A stretch of DNA of 64,000 nt, taken from Candidatus Haliotispira prima (lineage in GTDB: Bacteria > Spirochaetota > Spirochaetia > SP-2023). The notes below the pieces were generated by a model. The model was not told where the DNA came from and did not search any database. It saw nothing but the letters and a program-made list of their open reading frames with translations. Location of the stretch: contig CP123443.1 in NCBI GenBank assembly GCA_029867005.1, positions 2,356,001 to 2,420,000 on the forward strand, read 5' to 3'. The translations under genes and the position numbers were made by a program. The first letter of the stretch is position 1. Every line of letters starts with the position of its first letter. Below are positions 9,280 through 16,752 of the stretch, one piece after another.

Positions 9280-10770
9280 TTACATATCACCATCAGATAT
9301 TTTAATATGATTAAATATATCTTCTTTTTTATTTGGGTTTAATGCCCATCTAAATGCAGGATGTATTTCCCAATCAAAACCAAAATCAACATTACCATTA
9401 GCTAAAAAACGTTGTGTTTCAAAATAATGGCGAATAATTTTTTTGCCCTGATCTTTTGTTCCTGTAATAAATTCTATTTTGTACAGAAACTCAATTATTT
9501 CACTTGGTTCCATCTTCTTAGAATTTAGTCTATAAACCCCCTGTTCACATATATTTTTTATTTTATTAATAAGTTGATCGTTAGTGTAACAACTAAGTTT
9601 CTTATGAGTAGAATAGGAAGTTAATCGCTCCTTCTCAGTTGGTTTCATACCAAGTAAGAGCTTTTCAATATCTGTGATCTCAGACTTATATTCATTGATC
9701 ACATCCTGTAATCGGGATTGTGAATAATCGTCAAAAATTGAATCAAAATCTGTAGTTTCAATTCTTGAGTGCCCTTGCTCTCTGGCATTATTTGCTGCAA
9801 GAGTACACAATTTCACAAGGTCACGTGGCCGTCTTCTGATTAAAGTCATTAACATCCTATGTACTGGAATATTTGCCCATAGACCTCTCCCATTAAATAT
9901 TGGATTCATAACATGTTTTAAATCCTCAGCTAAATTACTCTGCACTTCGCTAACAAGCTCATTATCATTTATCTTCTGCTTGCTATTCAAAAACAGTCGA
10001 ATTCTTTTAATTAACATTGCTAAAATCTCATGATTTGTCCATTTCAACCATATAACAGATGATTCTATTTTATCAGTAGATTCATCCGAAGTTCTAACTA
10101 AATGATAAACATCTGTACGCAAAGCGAGAATAAAATTTAGCCCCTTCTTTTCAGTTGATAAATCACGGAGAGCATTTAATAATGCAGAGAAACGCATAAT
10201 ACTGACCTTATCACCAGTCCATGCTCTATCCATATCATCAAAATAGACGTTAATCCTCTTATTTTTAGCTATAGCATTAGCATATTTTTTAATAGCAGAG
10301 TCAAAATTTTTACCTTCCTTTTTAAGACATCCTTTCAAAACATCCATAGCAATTTTTACACCATCATTTTGTGTAATAGAAAAAAACCGGGAACTATTTT
10401 TTGCATTAGGTGCCCCCAAGTTTTCCAGCACACGTTGCTGGATGATATCCATTATCCCTCTTTTCCATATAGAAATAAGACCCAGCATGTCATTTCCATC
10501 TGGCAATTCAGAAAACTGGTCAGGTTTAACTAAAATTGTCACAATGCCCTGTTTATCATCTTCACTTTTCGCGATTGTTACCAGTGCAGACTTTCCTACA
10601 CCTTTGTGCCCAACTAAGATTCCAAGCGGTAAATCTTCAGTAACTCTTTCATAGATATCATTTTTAAAATAATACCGTTTTAGATTCTCTATATCTTTAT
10701 TTTCAGCTGCTTCATGACCAAAAATCTTTTGAATAGTTGCTCTATTAAACATTATTTGCCTATCAGACAT
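9280..10770 (-). CDS. P-loop ATPase, Sll1717-like
   Basis: A 496-residue soluble protein with Walker A GHKGVGKSA (residues 54-62) and Walker B-like RINVYFDDMD (172-181), followed by an Arg-rich helical region and RRRPRDLVKL. The arrangement matches the STAND-like P-loop ATPases named after Sll1717, whose members often sit in defence islands. There is no fused effector domain. The base composition is clearly more A+T-rich than the core genes, consistent with acquisition. It stands alone between repeat elements. Confidence 0.75.
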   Translation of the reverse strand: MSDRQIMFNRATIQKIFGHEAAENKDIENLKRYYFKNDIYERVTEDLPLGILVGHKGVGKSALVTIAKSEDDKQGIVTILVKPDQFSELPDGNDMLGLISIWKRGIMDIIQQRVLENLGAPNAKNSSRFFSITQNDGVKIAMDVLKGCLKKEGKNFDSAIKKYANAIAKNKRINVYFDDMDRAWTGDKVSIMRFSALLNALRDLSTEKKGLNFILALRTDVYHLVRTSDESTDKIESSVIWLKWTNHEILAMLIKRIRLFLNSKQKINDNELVSEVQSNLAEDLKHVMNPIFNGRGLWANIPVHRMLMTLIRRRPRDLVKLCTLAANNAREQGHSRIETTDFDSIFDDYSQSRLQDVINEYKSEITDIEKLLLGMKPTEKERLTSYSTHKKLSCYTNDQLINKIKNICEQGVYRLNSKKMEPSEIIEFLYKIEFITGTKDQGKKIIRHYFETQRFLANGNVDFGFDWEIHPAFRWALNPNKKEDIFNHIKISDGDM

Positions 10771-10849
10771 TAATCATACTCATTTCAAACTATTTTTATA
10801 TGATGCAATATCATACCTGTAGAATTTTAACATATAAGATAACAAAGAG

Positions 10850-11161
10850 TAAAGAAAATATGACGTTGTTTAAAGTACACAGATTCACAACTTTAGTCCC
10901 TTGCCTAAACCACTTTCAGACATTCTACAAACTCTCTTTAAAGATTCAATAATACAAGAAAAAACTAGTTCAAAATTTTAAAAAAGATATGTAAATCACA
11001 TTATAAAAATAAAATAATGATATTAAAGTTTATCACGAATTTCAGGGGTGGCCCACAGCTATCTGTTTTATATTGAACACAAAAAGAAGGTTCCAGCTCT
11101 AATTGTGTTGGATAAACTGGCCAAAGCCTTGGGTGTGTCCATGCGAGATTTTTTTGAATGA
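10850..11161 (+). pseudogene. Decayed XRE-family HTH gene, copy 1
   Basis: The last third is readable as the C-terminal half of a Cro/C1-type HTH protein: VAHSYLFYIEHKKK, then LDKLAKALGVSMRDFFE and a TGA at 11159-11161. Upstream, homology to the other copies continues at DNA level (TACAAACTCTCTTT...AATAATACAAG...) but the frame is broken. The best-preserved copy of the family. Confidence 0.65.
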
Positions 11162-11174
11162 GTGTCAAAATACA

Positions 11175-11202
11175 AACCGCCCGGTCACACGACCGGGCGG
11201 TT
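11175..11202 (+). terminator. Terminator of XRE relic 1
   Basis: Perfect 12-bp stem AACCGCCCGGTC / GACCGGGCGGTT with loop ACAC, followed by a pyrimidine-rich run. It follows the relic stop directly. The same CGGTC...GACCG core recurs after relics at 20.1 and 34.8 kb. Confidence 0.75.
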
Positions 11203-11214
11203 GCCTTTCCTGTC

Positions 11215-11312
11215 ATTATCTACGGGGCACCTTGTACCAAACTCCCTCCCCTCCCCTCACTGACAACCCCGAAGTAGTTGCGGCTATCGGGAACATCCGG
11301 AACTCGGAAAAG
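11215..11312 (-). repeat. Fossil of 16S rRNA 3' end, copy b
   Basis: Short matches in the right order to the complement of the 16S tail: CACCTTGTACC, CTCCCTCCCCTC, GTTGCGG, ACATCCGGAACTCGG. Weaker than copies a and c, but its position just after the XRE-terminator unit is the same. Confidence 0.4.
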
Positions 11313-11486
11313 ACAAAGTAGATTTTGTCAAATATTTTCAAATTTGTCGGCGGCTCAATTATAATCGCCCCTTCCCAACTGAAATACAGACCAGTTCATC
11401 GAACAGCCGGAATGATCCGGAATCTGCATGAGAGCAAGTAACTAAAGCCATAGATCAGGCAGATTATTTTTTGATCAACTATTTTC

Positions 11487-11648
11487 ATGAAACTTCTTGA
11501 CAAAATAGAACACTTGGATAAGATCTTTTTAATGATAAAGGATATCATTATCATTAAAACCGACTCTCTTACAGATGCTCCGCAGCCGGTGCTTCAGGGC
11601 CATGTGAATGAGTATTGTGAGCAAAGAGTTCAGGAGTTTTGTCCATGA
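11487..11648 (+). CDS. Possible 53-aa leader ORF of haem operon
   Basis: An uninterrupted frame starts MKLLDKIEHLDKIF and ends RVQEFCP, with its TGA overlapping the ATG of the binding-protein gene (ATGA). No ribosome binding site precedes it, and a plausible promoter and Fur-like box lie inside it, so it may be chance. If real it would be a small coupled leader protein. Confidence 0.2.
   Translation: MKLLDKIEHLDKIFLMIKDIIIIKTDSLTDAPQPVLQGHVNEYCEQRVQEFCP
11497..11524 (+). promoter_or_regulatory. Promoter of haem-uptake operon
   Basis: TTGACA (11497-11502) and TAAGAT (11519-11524), spacing 16. The predicted start falls at the edge of the Fur-like box. Confidence 0.6.
11531..11555 (+). promoter_or_regulatory. 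Fur-box-like operator
   Basis: AATGATAAAGGATATCATTATCATT resembles the classical Fur site built from GATAAT hexamers (AATGATA and TATCATTATCATT in opposed orientation). It lies just downstream of the -10 element, so an occupied site would block transcription of the iron/haem genes when iron is plentiful. Confidence 0.65.
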
Positions 11649-12667
11649 AGAAAATGACCCTTGTTTTTTGGCTACTTGTCAGTGCCGGAAGTATTCACAG
11701 TTGTAAAAAAATACCGCTGGAAGACATAACGCAGGAGCCTTCAGTATTTCATTCTGCGGAAACGAATGAGGACAATGAAGATTACCTCCGGTTCGAAGAA
11801 AAGCGGAAACAGGCAAAGTATGATGCACTGAAAACGGAACTCAGTCAGATACAAGATTGGAACCGCTTGATTTTTGCGACATCTTCTACCGCAAATATAT
11901 TTCATCAGCTAAAGATCAGGCCACTGGGAGTCATTCAGAGCAAGAACCTAATTCCCGACCTACAAGCCCTACAGGACGAAGGCAGCGTGGGGAATATCGG
12001 CAGTGCACTTAGCCCGAATGCAGAAGTCATAGTAGCTCTCAAGCCTTCTGCCGTATTACTTTCCAATGCCATGCCCCATGTTCCGGGGAGCTTGAAAAAA
12101 TTAGCTGATGAAGGACTTTTTGACTTGATCCTGTTACCTCAGCGTCGTTTGGAAGATATCTTCCTGCTTTTACAGGTACTTAAAGAAAATGGTGTTTCAG
12201 ACCAGGCCGTTGTCTTTGCAGCGCAAATGGCGCAAGATATCAAAGAAGCAAAAGATCTGGCCGAAAACAGCAAAATACAAAATGCCACAGCAGCTATTAT
12301 TCAGGTTTCTCCCGGCAATAATTCTGTTCAAGGCTCTAAAAGTCTGATCGGTACTCTGGTTCAAAAAATTGGGATCACAAATATTTTCCCGGAAGCTCCC
12401 GGAAGCTCAGAGCCGGACATGGAAACCCTGCTGCTGCGTGATCCTAAATTTCTGATCCTTTACGGGCATGGCAACAATGGGGCAACCATTGCGCGCGATT
12501 TTGCAGTGGGCTTGGGTAATGAAGATAGTGTATATCGGGGCATGCAGGCTATAAAGAATCAGTCTTATATCGTCATCCCTGATCCGGGCAGTGCCAATTT
12601 GGAAACAAGTGGCCTACTGCTGGAGCTGGCCCGTAAAATGTATGGGGATTCTCATGCACATTCTTAA
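11645..12667 (+). CDS. Haem/iron ABC transporter binding lipoprotein
   Basis: Periplasmic substrate-binding protein of the BtuF/FepB/HmuT type, 340 residues. The N-terminus is a signal sequence ending SAGSIHSC, a relaxed spirochaete-type lipobox with the cysteine near residue 20. The two-lobe fold is suggested by LGVIQSKNLIPDLQAL...VGNIGSALSPNAEVIVALKPSAVLL in the first half and the QKIGITNIFP region in the second. ATG 11645 has AGGAG eight bases upstream; a TTG at 11639 is too close. The gene overlaps the permease gene by 14 bases. Neighbouring haem genes point to haem as the cargo. Confidence 0.85.
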   Translation: MKKMTLVFWLLVSAGSIHSCKKIPLEDITQEPSVFHSAETNEDNEDYLRFEEKRKQAKYDALKTELSQIQDWNRLIFATSSTANIFHQLKIRPLGVIQSKNLIPDLQALQDEGSVGNIGSALSPNAEVIVALKPSAVLLSNAMPHVPGSLKKLADEGLFDLILLPQRRLEDIFLLLQVLKENGVSDQAVVFAAQMAQDIKEAKDLAENSKIQNATAAIIQVSPGNNSVQGSKSLIGTLVQKIGITNIFPEAPGSSEPDMETLLLRDPKFLILYGHGNNGATIARDFAVGLGNEDSVYRGMQAIKNQSYIVIPDPGSANLETSGLLLELARKMYGDSHAHS

Positions 12668-13658
12668 ATCGGCTGCTATCAAAAAAGGTTCATACCTATT
12701 TGTGGTATTTCTGTGTGCGGCTGTACTCCTGGTGTTCTTTTTTTTACTCAACATCGCCATCGGCTCGGTCTCCATTCCTTTGGGTACTGTGCTGCGTTCC
12801 CTGAACGGCCAGACAGAAGAGACTTTTGCGATCATCATTCAGGAAATCCGGCTACCCAGAGCTCTCGCTGCTGTTTGTGCCGGGGCTACTCTGGCCGGCA
12901 GCGGCGTGTTTATTAAAGCCGTCATGCGCAATCATCTGGCCGATAGCGGGATTCTGGGGGTTCAGTCCGGTGCTACCGTGGTAGCTATGTTCATCATTTT
13001 AGCCCGGCCTACCCTCGTAAAACTTCTGCCTGCCGGAGCCTTTCTGGGCGGACTGATCGCTTTTGCCATGGTGGTGTTTCTCTCTTACAGAAAGGGTGTG
13101 AGTGCCGTACGGATGCTTCTGGCAGACATTGCTGTCAATGCTTTTTTTGGTTCGGTGATTGGCATTTTGACCATTTATAATAGCGATAGATTACAAAGTG
13201 CCTTGAGCTGGCTCAACGGTTCTTTAGCCGGTATTTCCGCTTCTCAGGCCCAAGTACTATTGGCCTACAGCTTGCCGGCTCTGTTTTTGGGCTTTTTGCT
13301 GATTCGCATGTCCAATCTCATGCTGCTGGACGACAATACTATTCACAATTTGGGGGAATCACTTGCCTGCATTAGGCTTTTTGTGTCTTTGGCCTCCGTG
13401 TTACTAGCCTCAATTTCGGTTTCCGTTGTCGGGATTATCGGCTTTGTCGGTTTGGTGATTCCTCACATTGCCAGGCTCCTGACAGGGGTAAATCATAAAA
13501 TTCTTTATCCCCTCTCTTTGCTGCTCGGGCCTATTCTGATTTTGGGGGCAGACCTACTACAAAAAGCTATATTTTCACCGATGGAAATGCCCGTAGGGAT
13601 CGTGATTTCTCTGTTTGGTGCACCGTTCTTTTTGTACCTCCTGCGACGGGAGGCTTAG
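12654..13658 (+). CDS. FecCD-family haem/iron permease
   Basis: Inner-membrane permease of a type II importer; 334 residues with about nine to ten helices. Family features include LPRALAAVCAGATLAGSGV near the start, GxxxGVxSGA and the cytoplasmic coupling region GLVIPHIARLLTG towards the end. ATG 12654 sits in the end of the binding-protein gene behind GGGGA. The TAG stop directly abuts the ATG of the ATPase gene. It would form a homodimer with the adjacent ATPase. Confidence 0.92.
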   Translation: MHILKSAAIKKGSYLFVVFLCAAVLLVFFFLLNIAIGSVSIPLGTVLRSLNGQTEETFAIIIQEIRLPRALAAVCAGATLAGSGVFIKAVMRNHLADSGILGVQSGATVVAMFIILARPTLVKLLPAGAFLGGLIAFAMVVFLSYRKGVSAVRMLLADIAVNAFFGSVIGILTIYNSDRLQSALSWLNGSLAGISASQAQVLLAYSLPALFLGFLLIRMSNLMLLDDNTIHNLGESLACIRLFVSLASVLLASISVSVVGIIGFVGLVIPHIARLLTGVNHKILYPLSLLLGPILILGADLLQKAIFSPMEMPVGIVISLFGAPFFLYLLRREA

Positions 13659-14417
13659 ATGCTCTCTATTCAGAAACTCCAAGTACAGATTGCAGATTGT
13701 CATATTCTCAAGGGTGTGAACCTTGAACTTGCCGAGGGAGGCTTTACCACGATTATCGGACCTAACGGCTGCGGTAAATCGACTTTGGTCAAGTCTGTTG
13801 CCGGACTGTTGCCCTTTCGGGGCAGTATACAGTTTTGCGGCAAAAACCGGGCTTTATATCCACCCAAGGTTTTTGCCCGACAGGTGGCTATTCTGATGCA
13901 GCAATCCCATCCTCCGGAGGGATTAAATGTGAAAGAACTGGTTTCTTATGGTCGTCACCCTTACCTCAAACCATTCCAATCTCTCACAGATGCTTGCCTC
14001 CAAAGTATAGAACAGGCGATGGAATCTGTCGGCATTGCAAGTCTGAGAGATCGCCATCTTTCGACTCTTTCGGGCGGTGAACTACAGAGAGTATGGCTGG
14101 CCATGGCTCTTTGCAGAGATCCCGAACTACTAATTCTCGATGAACCAACGAGTTATTTGGATATGAAGCACCAACACGATTTACTTCGTCTGATTACCAA
14201 ATTTAACAGAGAAAACGGGCTTACAGTCCTCTGTGTACTCCATGATCTAAGTCTGACAGCAAAATACAGCAAGGACATTGTCGTGTTGCAGGACGGACAG
14301 GTAGCGGCACAGGGCCGCCCACAGTCCTGCCTGACATCAGAATTGCTGTGGGAAGTCTATGGAATAGAGGCCGAAGTGATATTTCAAAACAATAATTTGT
14401 TTTTAGCTATCCCTTGA
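13659..14417 (+). CDS. Haem/iron ABC transporter ATPase
   Basis: 252-residue nucleotide-binding subunit. Walker A GPNGCGKSTLV near residue 33, Q-loop MQQSHPP, signature LSGGELQRVWLA, Walker B LLILDEPTSYLD and the H-switch VLHDLSLTAKYS are all intact. It follows the permease without a gap. FecE/HmuV-type. Energises import through the FecCD-type permease. Confidence 0.94.
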   Translation: MLSIQKLQVQIADCHILKGVNLELAEGGFTTIIGPNGCGKSTLVKSVAGLLPFRGSIQFCGKNRALYPPKVFARQVAILMQQSHPPEGLNVKELVSYGRHPYLKPFQSLTDACLQSIEQAMESVGIASLRDRHLSTLSGGELQRVWLAMALCRDPELLILDEPTSYLDMKHQHDLLRLITKFNRENGLTVLCVLHDLSLTAKYSKDIVVLQDGQVAAQGRPQSCLTSELLWEVYGIEAEVIFQNNNLFLAIP

Positions 14418-14445
14418 AATGGGATTAAGCAAGAAAGGAAAAACC

Positions 14446-14979
14446 ATGACAGACAAAACAGCACTGTGTATGTGTAAAGCAAAAAAGGTCCGCAGAGAAT
14501 TCCCTCAGAATTTTCGTTCCGTGGTGTTGGCAACAAATAATGAAAACGGAGAACCTCATACTTCTTATGCCACTTGTATTCACAAGGAATTTGGCGATGG
14601 AGATGAGTGCTTTTATATTCTTATCAGCGAGATGGCCCCGCATTACCAAAATATTCGGCAACATATGGAATTGAGCCTAATGCTCCTTGAAGATGAGCAA
14701 AGTGCCAAGAGTATTTTTTTTCGCAAACGGCTGAGTTATTACTGTAAAACCCATTTTATTGAAACGACTGAGGCCCTCCGGTCGGATTTTGTCCAAAGGC
14801 TGGGTCCGGCAGCAAAAAGTATGATGGAAATGGATTTTCACATTGTGGAGTGCCGCCCCCGGCGTGGGGGCTTGGTTTTGGGGCCGGGCATGGCTTACCG
14901 AATTCAGGGTTCGGTAATGACGCAAGATACCGGTAGTAAGAGCGGTGGGCATAATAGCCGCACAAAGCCAAACACATAG
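14446..14979 (+). CDS. HugZ/HutZ-like haem utilisation protein
   Basis: 177-residue protein of the pyridoxamine-phosphate-oxidase-like split-barrel fold. N-terminal REFPQNFRSVVLATNNENGEPHTSYA and FYILISEMAPHYQNIRQHMELSLML match the HugZ family, whose members bind and in some cases degrade haem. ATG 14446 is preceded by AAAGGA; the earlier ATG at 14419 has no ribosome site. The C-terminal region is shorter and lacks an obvious long His-rich tail. Placement between the ABC importer and the TonB system supports a role in releasing iron from imported haem. Confidence 0.8.
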   Translation: MTDKTALCMCKAKKVRREFPQNFRSVVLATNNENGEPHTSYATCIHKEFGDGDECFYILISEMAPHYQNIRQHMELSLMLLEDEQSAKSIFFRKRLSYYCKTHFIETTEALRSDFVQRLGPAAKSMMEMDFHIVECRPRRGGLVLGPGMAYRIQGSVMTQDTGSKSGGHNSRTKPNT

Positions 14980-15000
14980 CCCGGACAGGGCCGAAGGGCT
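14978..15000 (+). terminator. Weak hairpin between hugZ-like gene and exbB
   Basis: AGCCC / GGGCT stem followed by TTTTATT. It would reduce but probably not stop transcription into the TonB-system genes. Confidence 0.4.
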
Positions 15001-15027
15001 TTTATTAAATTCGCAGGAAGAGACCTA

Positions 15028-15654
15028 ATGGAATACATACAAAAGGGTGGGATAATTAGTATTGTGCTGCTGGTAACGCTGTTTATTACCCTTAGCCTGG
15101 CTCTGGAACGCTGTATTTATTTTTGGCTGACGCGCACAAAGAAAACCCATTCAAAACCTGATACTGCGTCAAATTCTACAGCAGATGTCTCGGAAAAAAA
15201 GTCCATTCACTCTCAGAGTGCGCGCATTGCCGGCTTAGTTTCTAAAACGGCATATTTGCCCCCCGCAGTACGTAAGGATGTACTTGAAAAAGAGGGATAG
15301 CGCATTCGCCGGGAAATGCTTGGGCCACTCTGGATTCTCAATTTTATTGCTTCATCTGCCCCTTCTGCGGGTCTCCTTGGCACAGTTATTGGCTTAATCC
15401 GCACTTTTCAGGAAATGGCTGCAATGAAAGGTAATCTAAATGCCCAGAACTTATCCGGAGGTATTTGGGAAGCGATGCTCACTACGGCAATGGGGCTGAC
15501 GGTAGCAATTCCGGCACATTTCTTCTTCAGTTATTTCCAAAGCATTGCCGACAAGCGATTGTTTTTGATGAGCTTGGCAACCCCTCCGGAGCCGGTTGCG
15601 GGGGAAATTGAGGCTGAAAGACCCCATTCTGTAGAGGTAGCCAACTATGGTTAA
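15028..15654 (+). pseudogene. exbB: exbB with in-frame amber codon
   Basis: MotA/TolQ/ExbB-type proton channel subunit that powers TonB. The frame begins MEYIQKGGIISIVLLVTLF (first membrane helix) and runs to VLEKEG, then meets TAG at 15298-15300. It continues in the same frame as RIRREMLGPLWILN...APSAGLLGTVIGLI, the conserved core with helices two and three. CAG (Gln) at this position would suit the family, so one C-to-T change explains the break. The downstream ATG 15316 lacks a ribosome site. Everything around it (exbD, tonB, receptor) is intact, so either the operon has just lost function, the codon is read through, or it is a sequencing error. Confidence 0.85.
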
Positions 15655-16054
15655 ATTCCATCGAGCAGAGCAGATCCGGATGAGTCCGAATCTGGCACCT
15701 TTGATTGACGTAATTTTCATCTTACTGGTCTTTTTTATGATTACGTCCGAGTTCCAAAAGCCCGCGCTATCGCTGGAATTGCCGGTAGCTGAAGAAAACC
15801 CTGTGCCTAAGGAAGACGGCAGCCTCGTTCTGTCTCTCGATTCGTCCCGCAGAATTGCTTTAGATGGCCAAATTTTCCCTGTAGATAAACTCTATCAGAT
15901 ATTGGTGCAGAAAAAAAGTGAACAGCCAACACTTTCATTGATTCTGGCCATTGATAAAGACCTGACTTTTGATTCCGTGTTAGAGGTTCTCGCAGAAATA
16001 GAGAAAGCAGAGGTATCCCATGTTTATTTCCAACATGAAACGCCAAATTTTTAG
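15647..16054 (+). CDS. exbD: ExbD/TolR-family energy transducer
   Basis: 135-residue single-pass membrane protein. The N-terminus has the conserved NLAPLIDVIFILLVFFMITSE segment, with the functional Asp at its start, followed by a periplasmic domain. It overlaps exbB by eight bases and tonB by 35. It works with ExbB and TonB to drive the outer-membrane receptor. Confidence 0.92.
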   Translation: MVKFHRAEQIRMSPNLAPLIDVIFILLVFFMITSEFQKPALSLELPVAEENPVPKEDGSLVLSLDSSRRIALDGQIFPVDKLYQILVQKKSEQPTLSLILAIDKDLTFDSVLEVLAEIEKAEVSHVYFQHETPNF

Positions 16055-16697
16055 CCTGATATTCACCGGCTGCATTTTTGCGATACTTGGGGTTTGTCTT
16101 GCCCGCATAGATCAACAAGCCCGTAATTCGGCAGAAATACCCAATAAAAATATCCGCTCTACTGTGCTTACCGGTTCTTTTATGTTAACGGCACCTAAAG
16201 AGCAAGCTATTCCCCTCGAACAAGTCCCAATAGCTCGAAATCATCGGGAACAGATAAAGACACAGAGTAAAGAACGGCCGACAGATGCCCGCAAAAGCCT
16301 TTCCGACCGGCAGGAATCTGCGGCGGAAACAACAGAGCCGGGGCAGAGCAACCGCTTGGAAACTCCGGACAAAATGAGGGGGAACACAGAAAATCAAGCC
16401 CCGCAAAATGTGCCGGACTCTTACAAAAGCCAGGTATTAATGCAGATGGCTCAAAAAAAAGTCTATCCATTTGGAGCACGCTTAAAGGGACAAGAAGGAG
16501 AAGTACTACTTTATTTGAATGTTGGAATTTCCGGAGAACTACAGGTACTTGAGCTGCGCAAGTCTTCCGGTTTTTCTTTTCTCGATGAAGCAGCTTTGAG
16601 AGCGGTAAAAAAGGCATCACCCTTCCCGCCGCTCCCCGGAAACACAACACAATTTGAGTTGATATTTGCCATGGAGTTCCTTTTAGCAGATAGTTAA
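16020..16697 (+). CDS. tonB: TonB-family protein
   Basis: 225 residues: one N-terminal membrane anchor, a long Gln/Glu/Lys-rich linker without the usual Pro repeats, and a C-terminal TonB domain (YPFGARLKGQEGEVLLYLNV...FSFLDEAALRAVKKASPFPP). The start at 16020 has AGAGG six bases upstream; 16035 is an alternative. It couples the proton motive force to the receptor encoded next. Confidence 0.9.
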   Translation: MFISNMKRQIFSLIFTGCIFAILGVCLARIDQQARNSAEIPNKNIRSTVLTGSFMLTAPKEQAIPLEQVPIARNHREQIKTQSKERPTDARKSLSDRQESAAETTEPGQSNRLETPDKMRGNTENQAPQNVPDSYKSQVLMQMAQKKVYPFGARLKGQEGEVLLYLNVGISGELQVLELRKSSGFSFLDEAALRAVKKASPFPPLPGNTTQFELIFAMEFLLADS

Positions 16698-16752
16698 AGG
16701 AATAAAATCTTTCTTTCGTAATTTTTTACGAATCATGCAAAGGAGTTATAGT

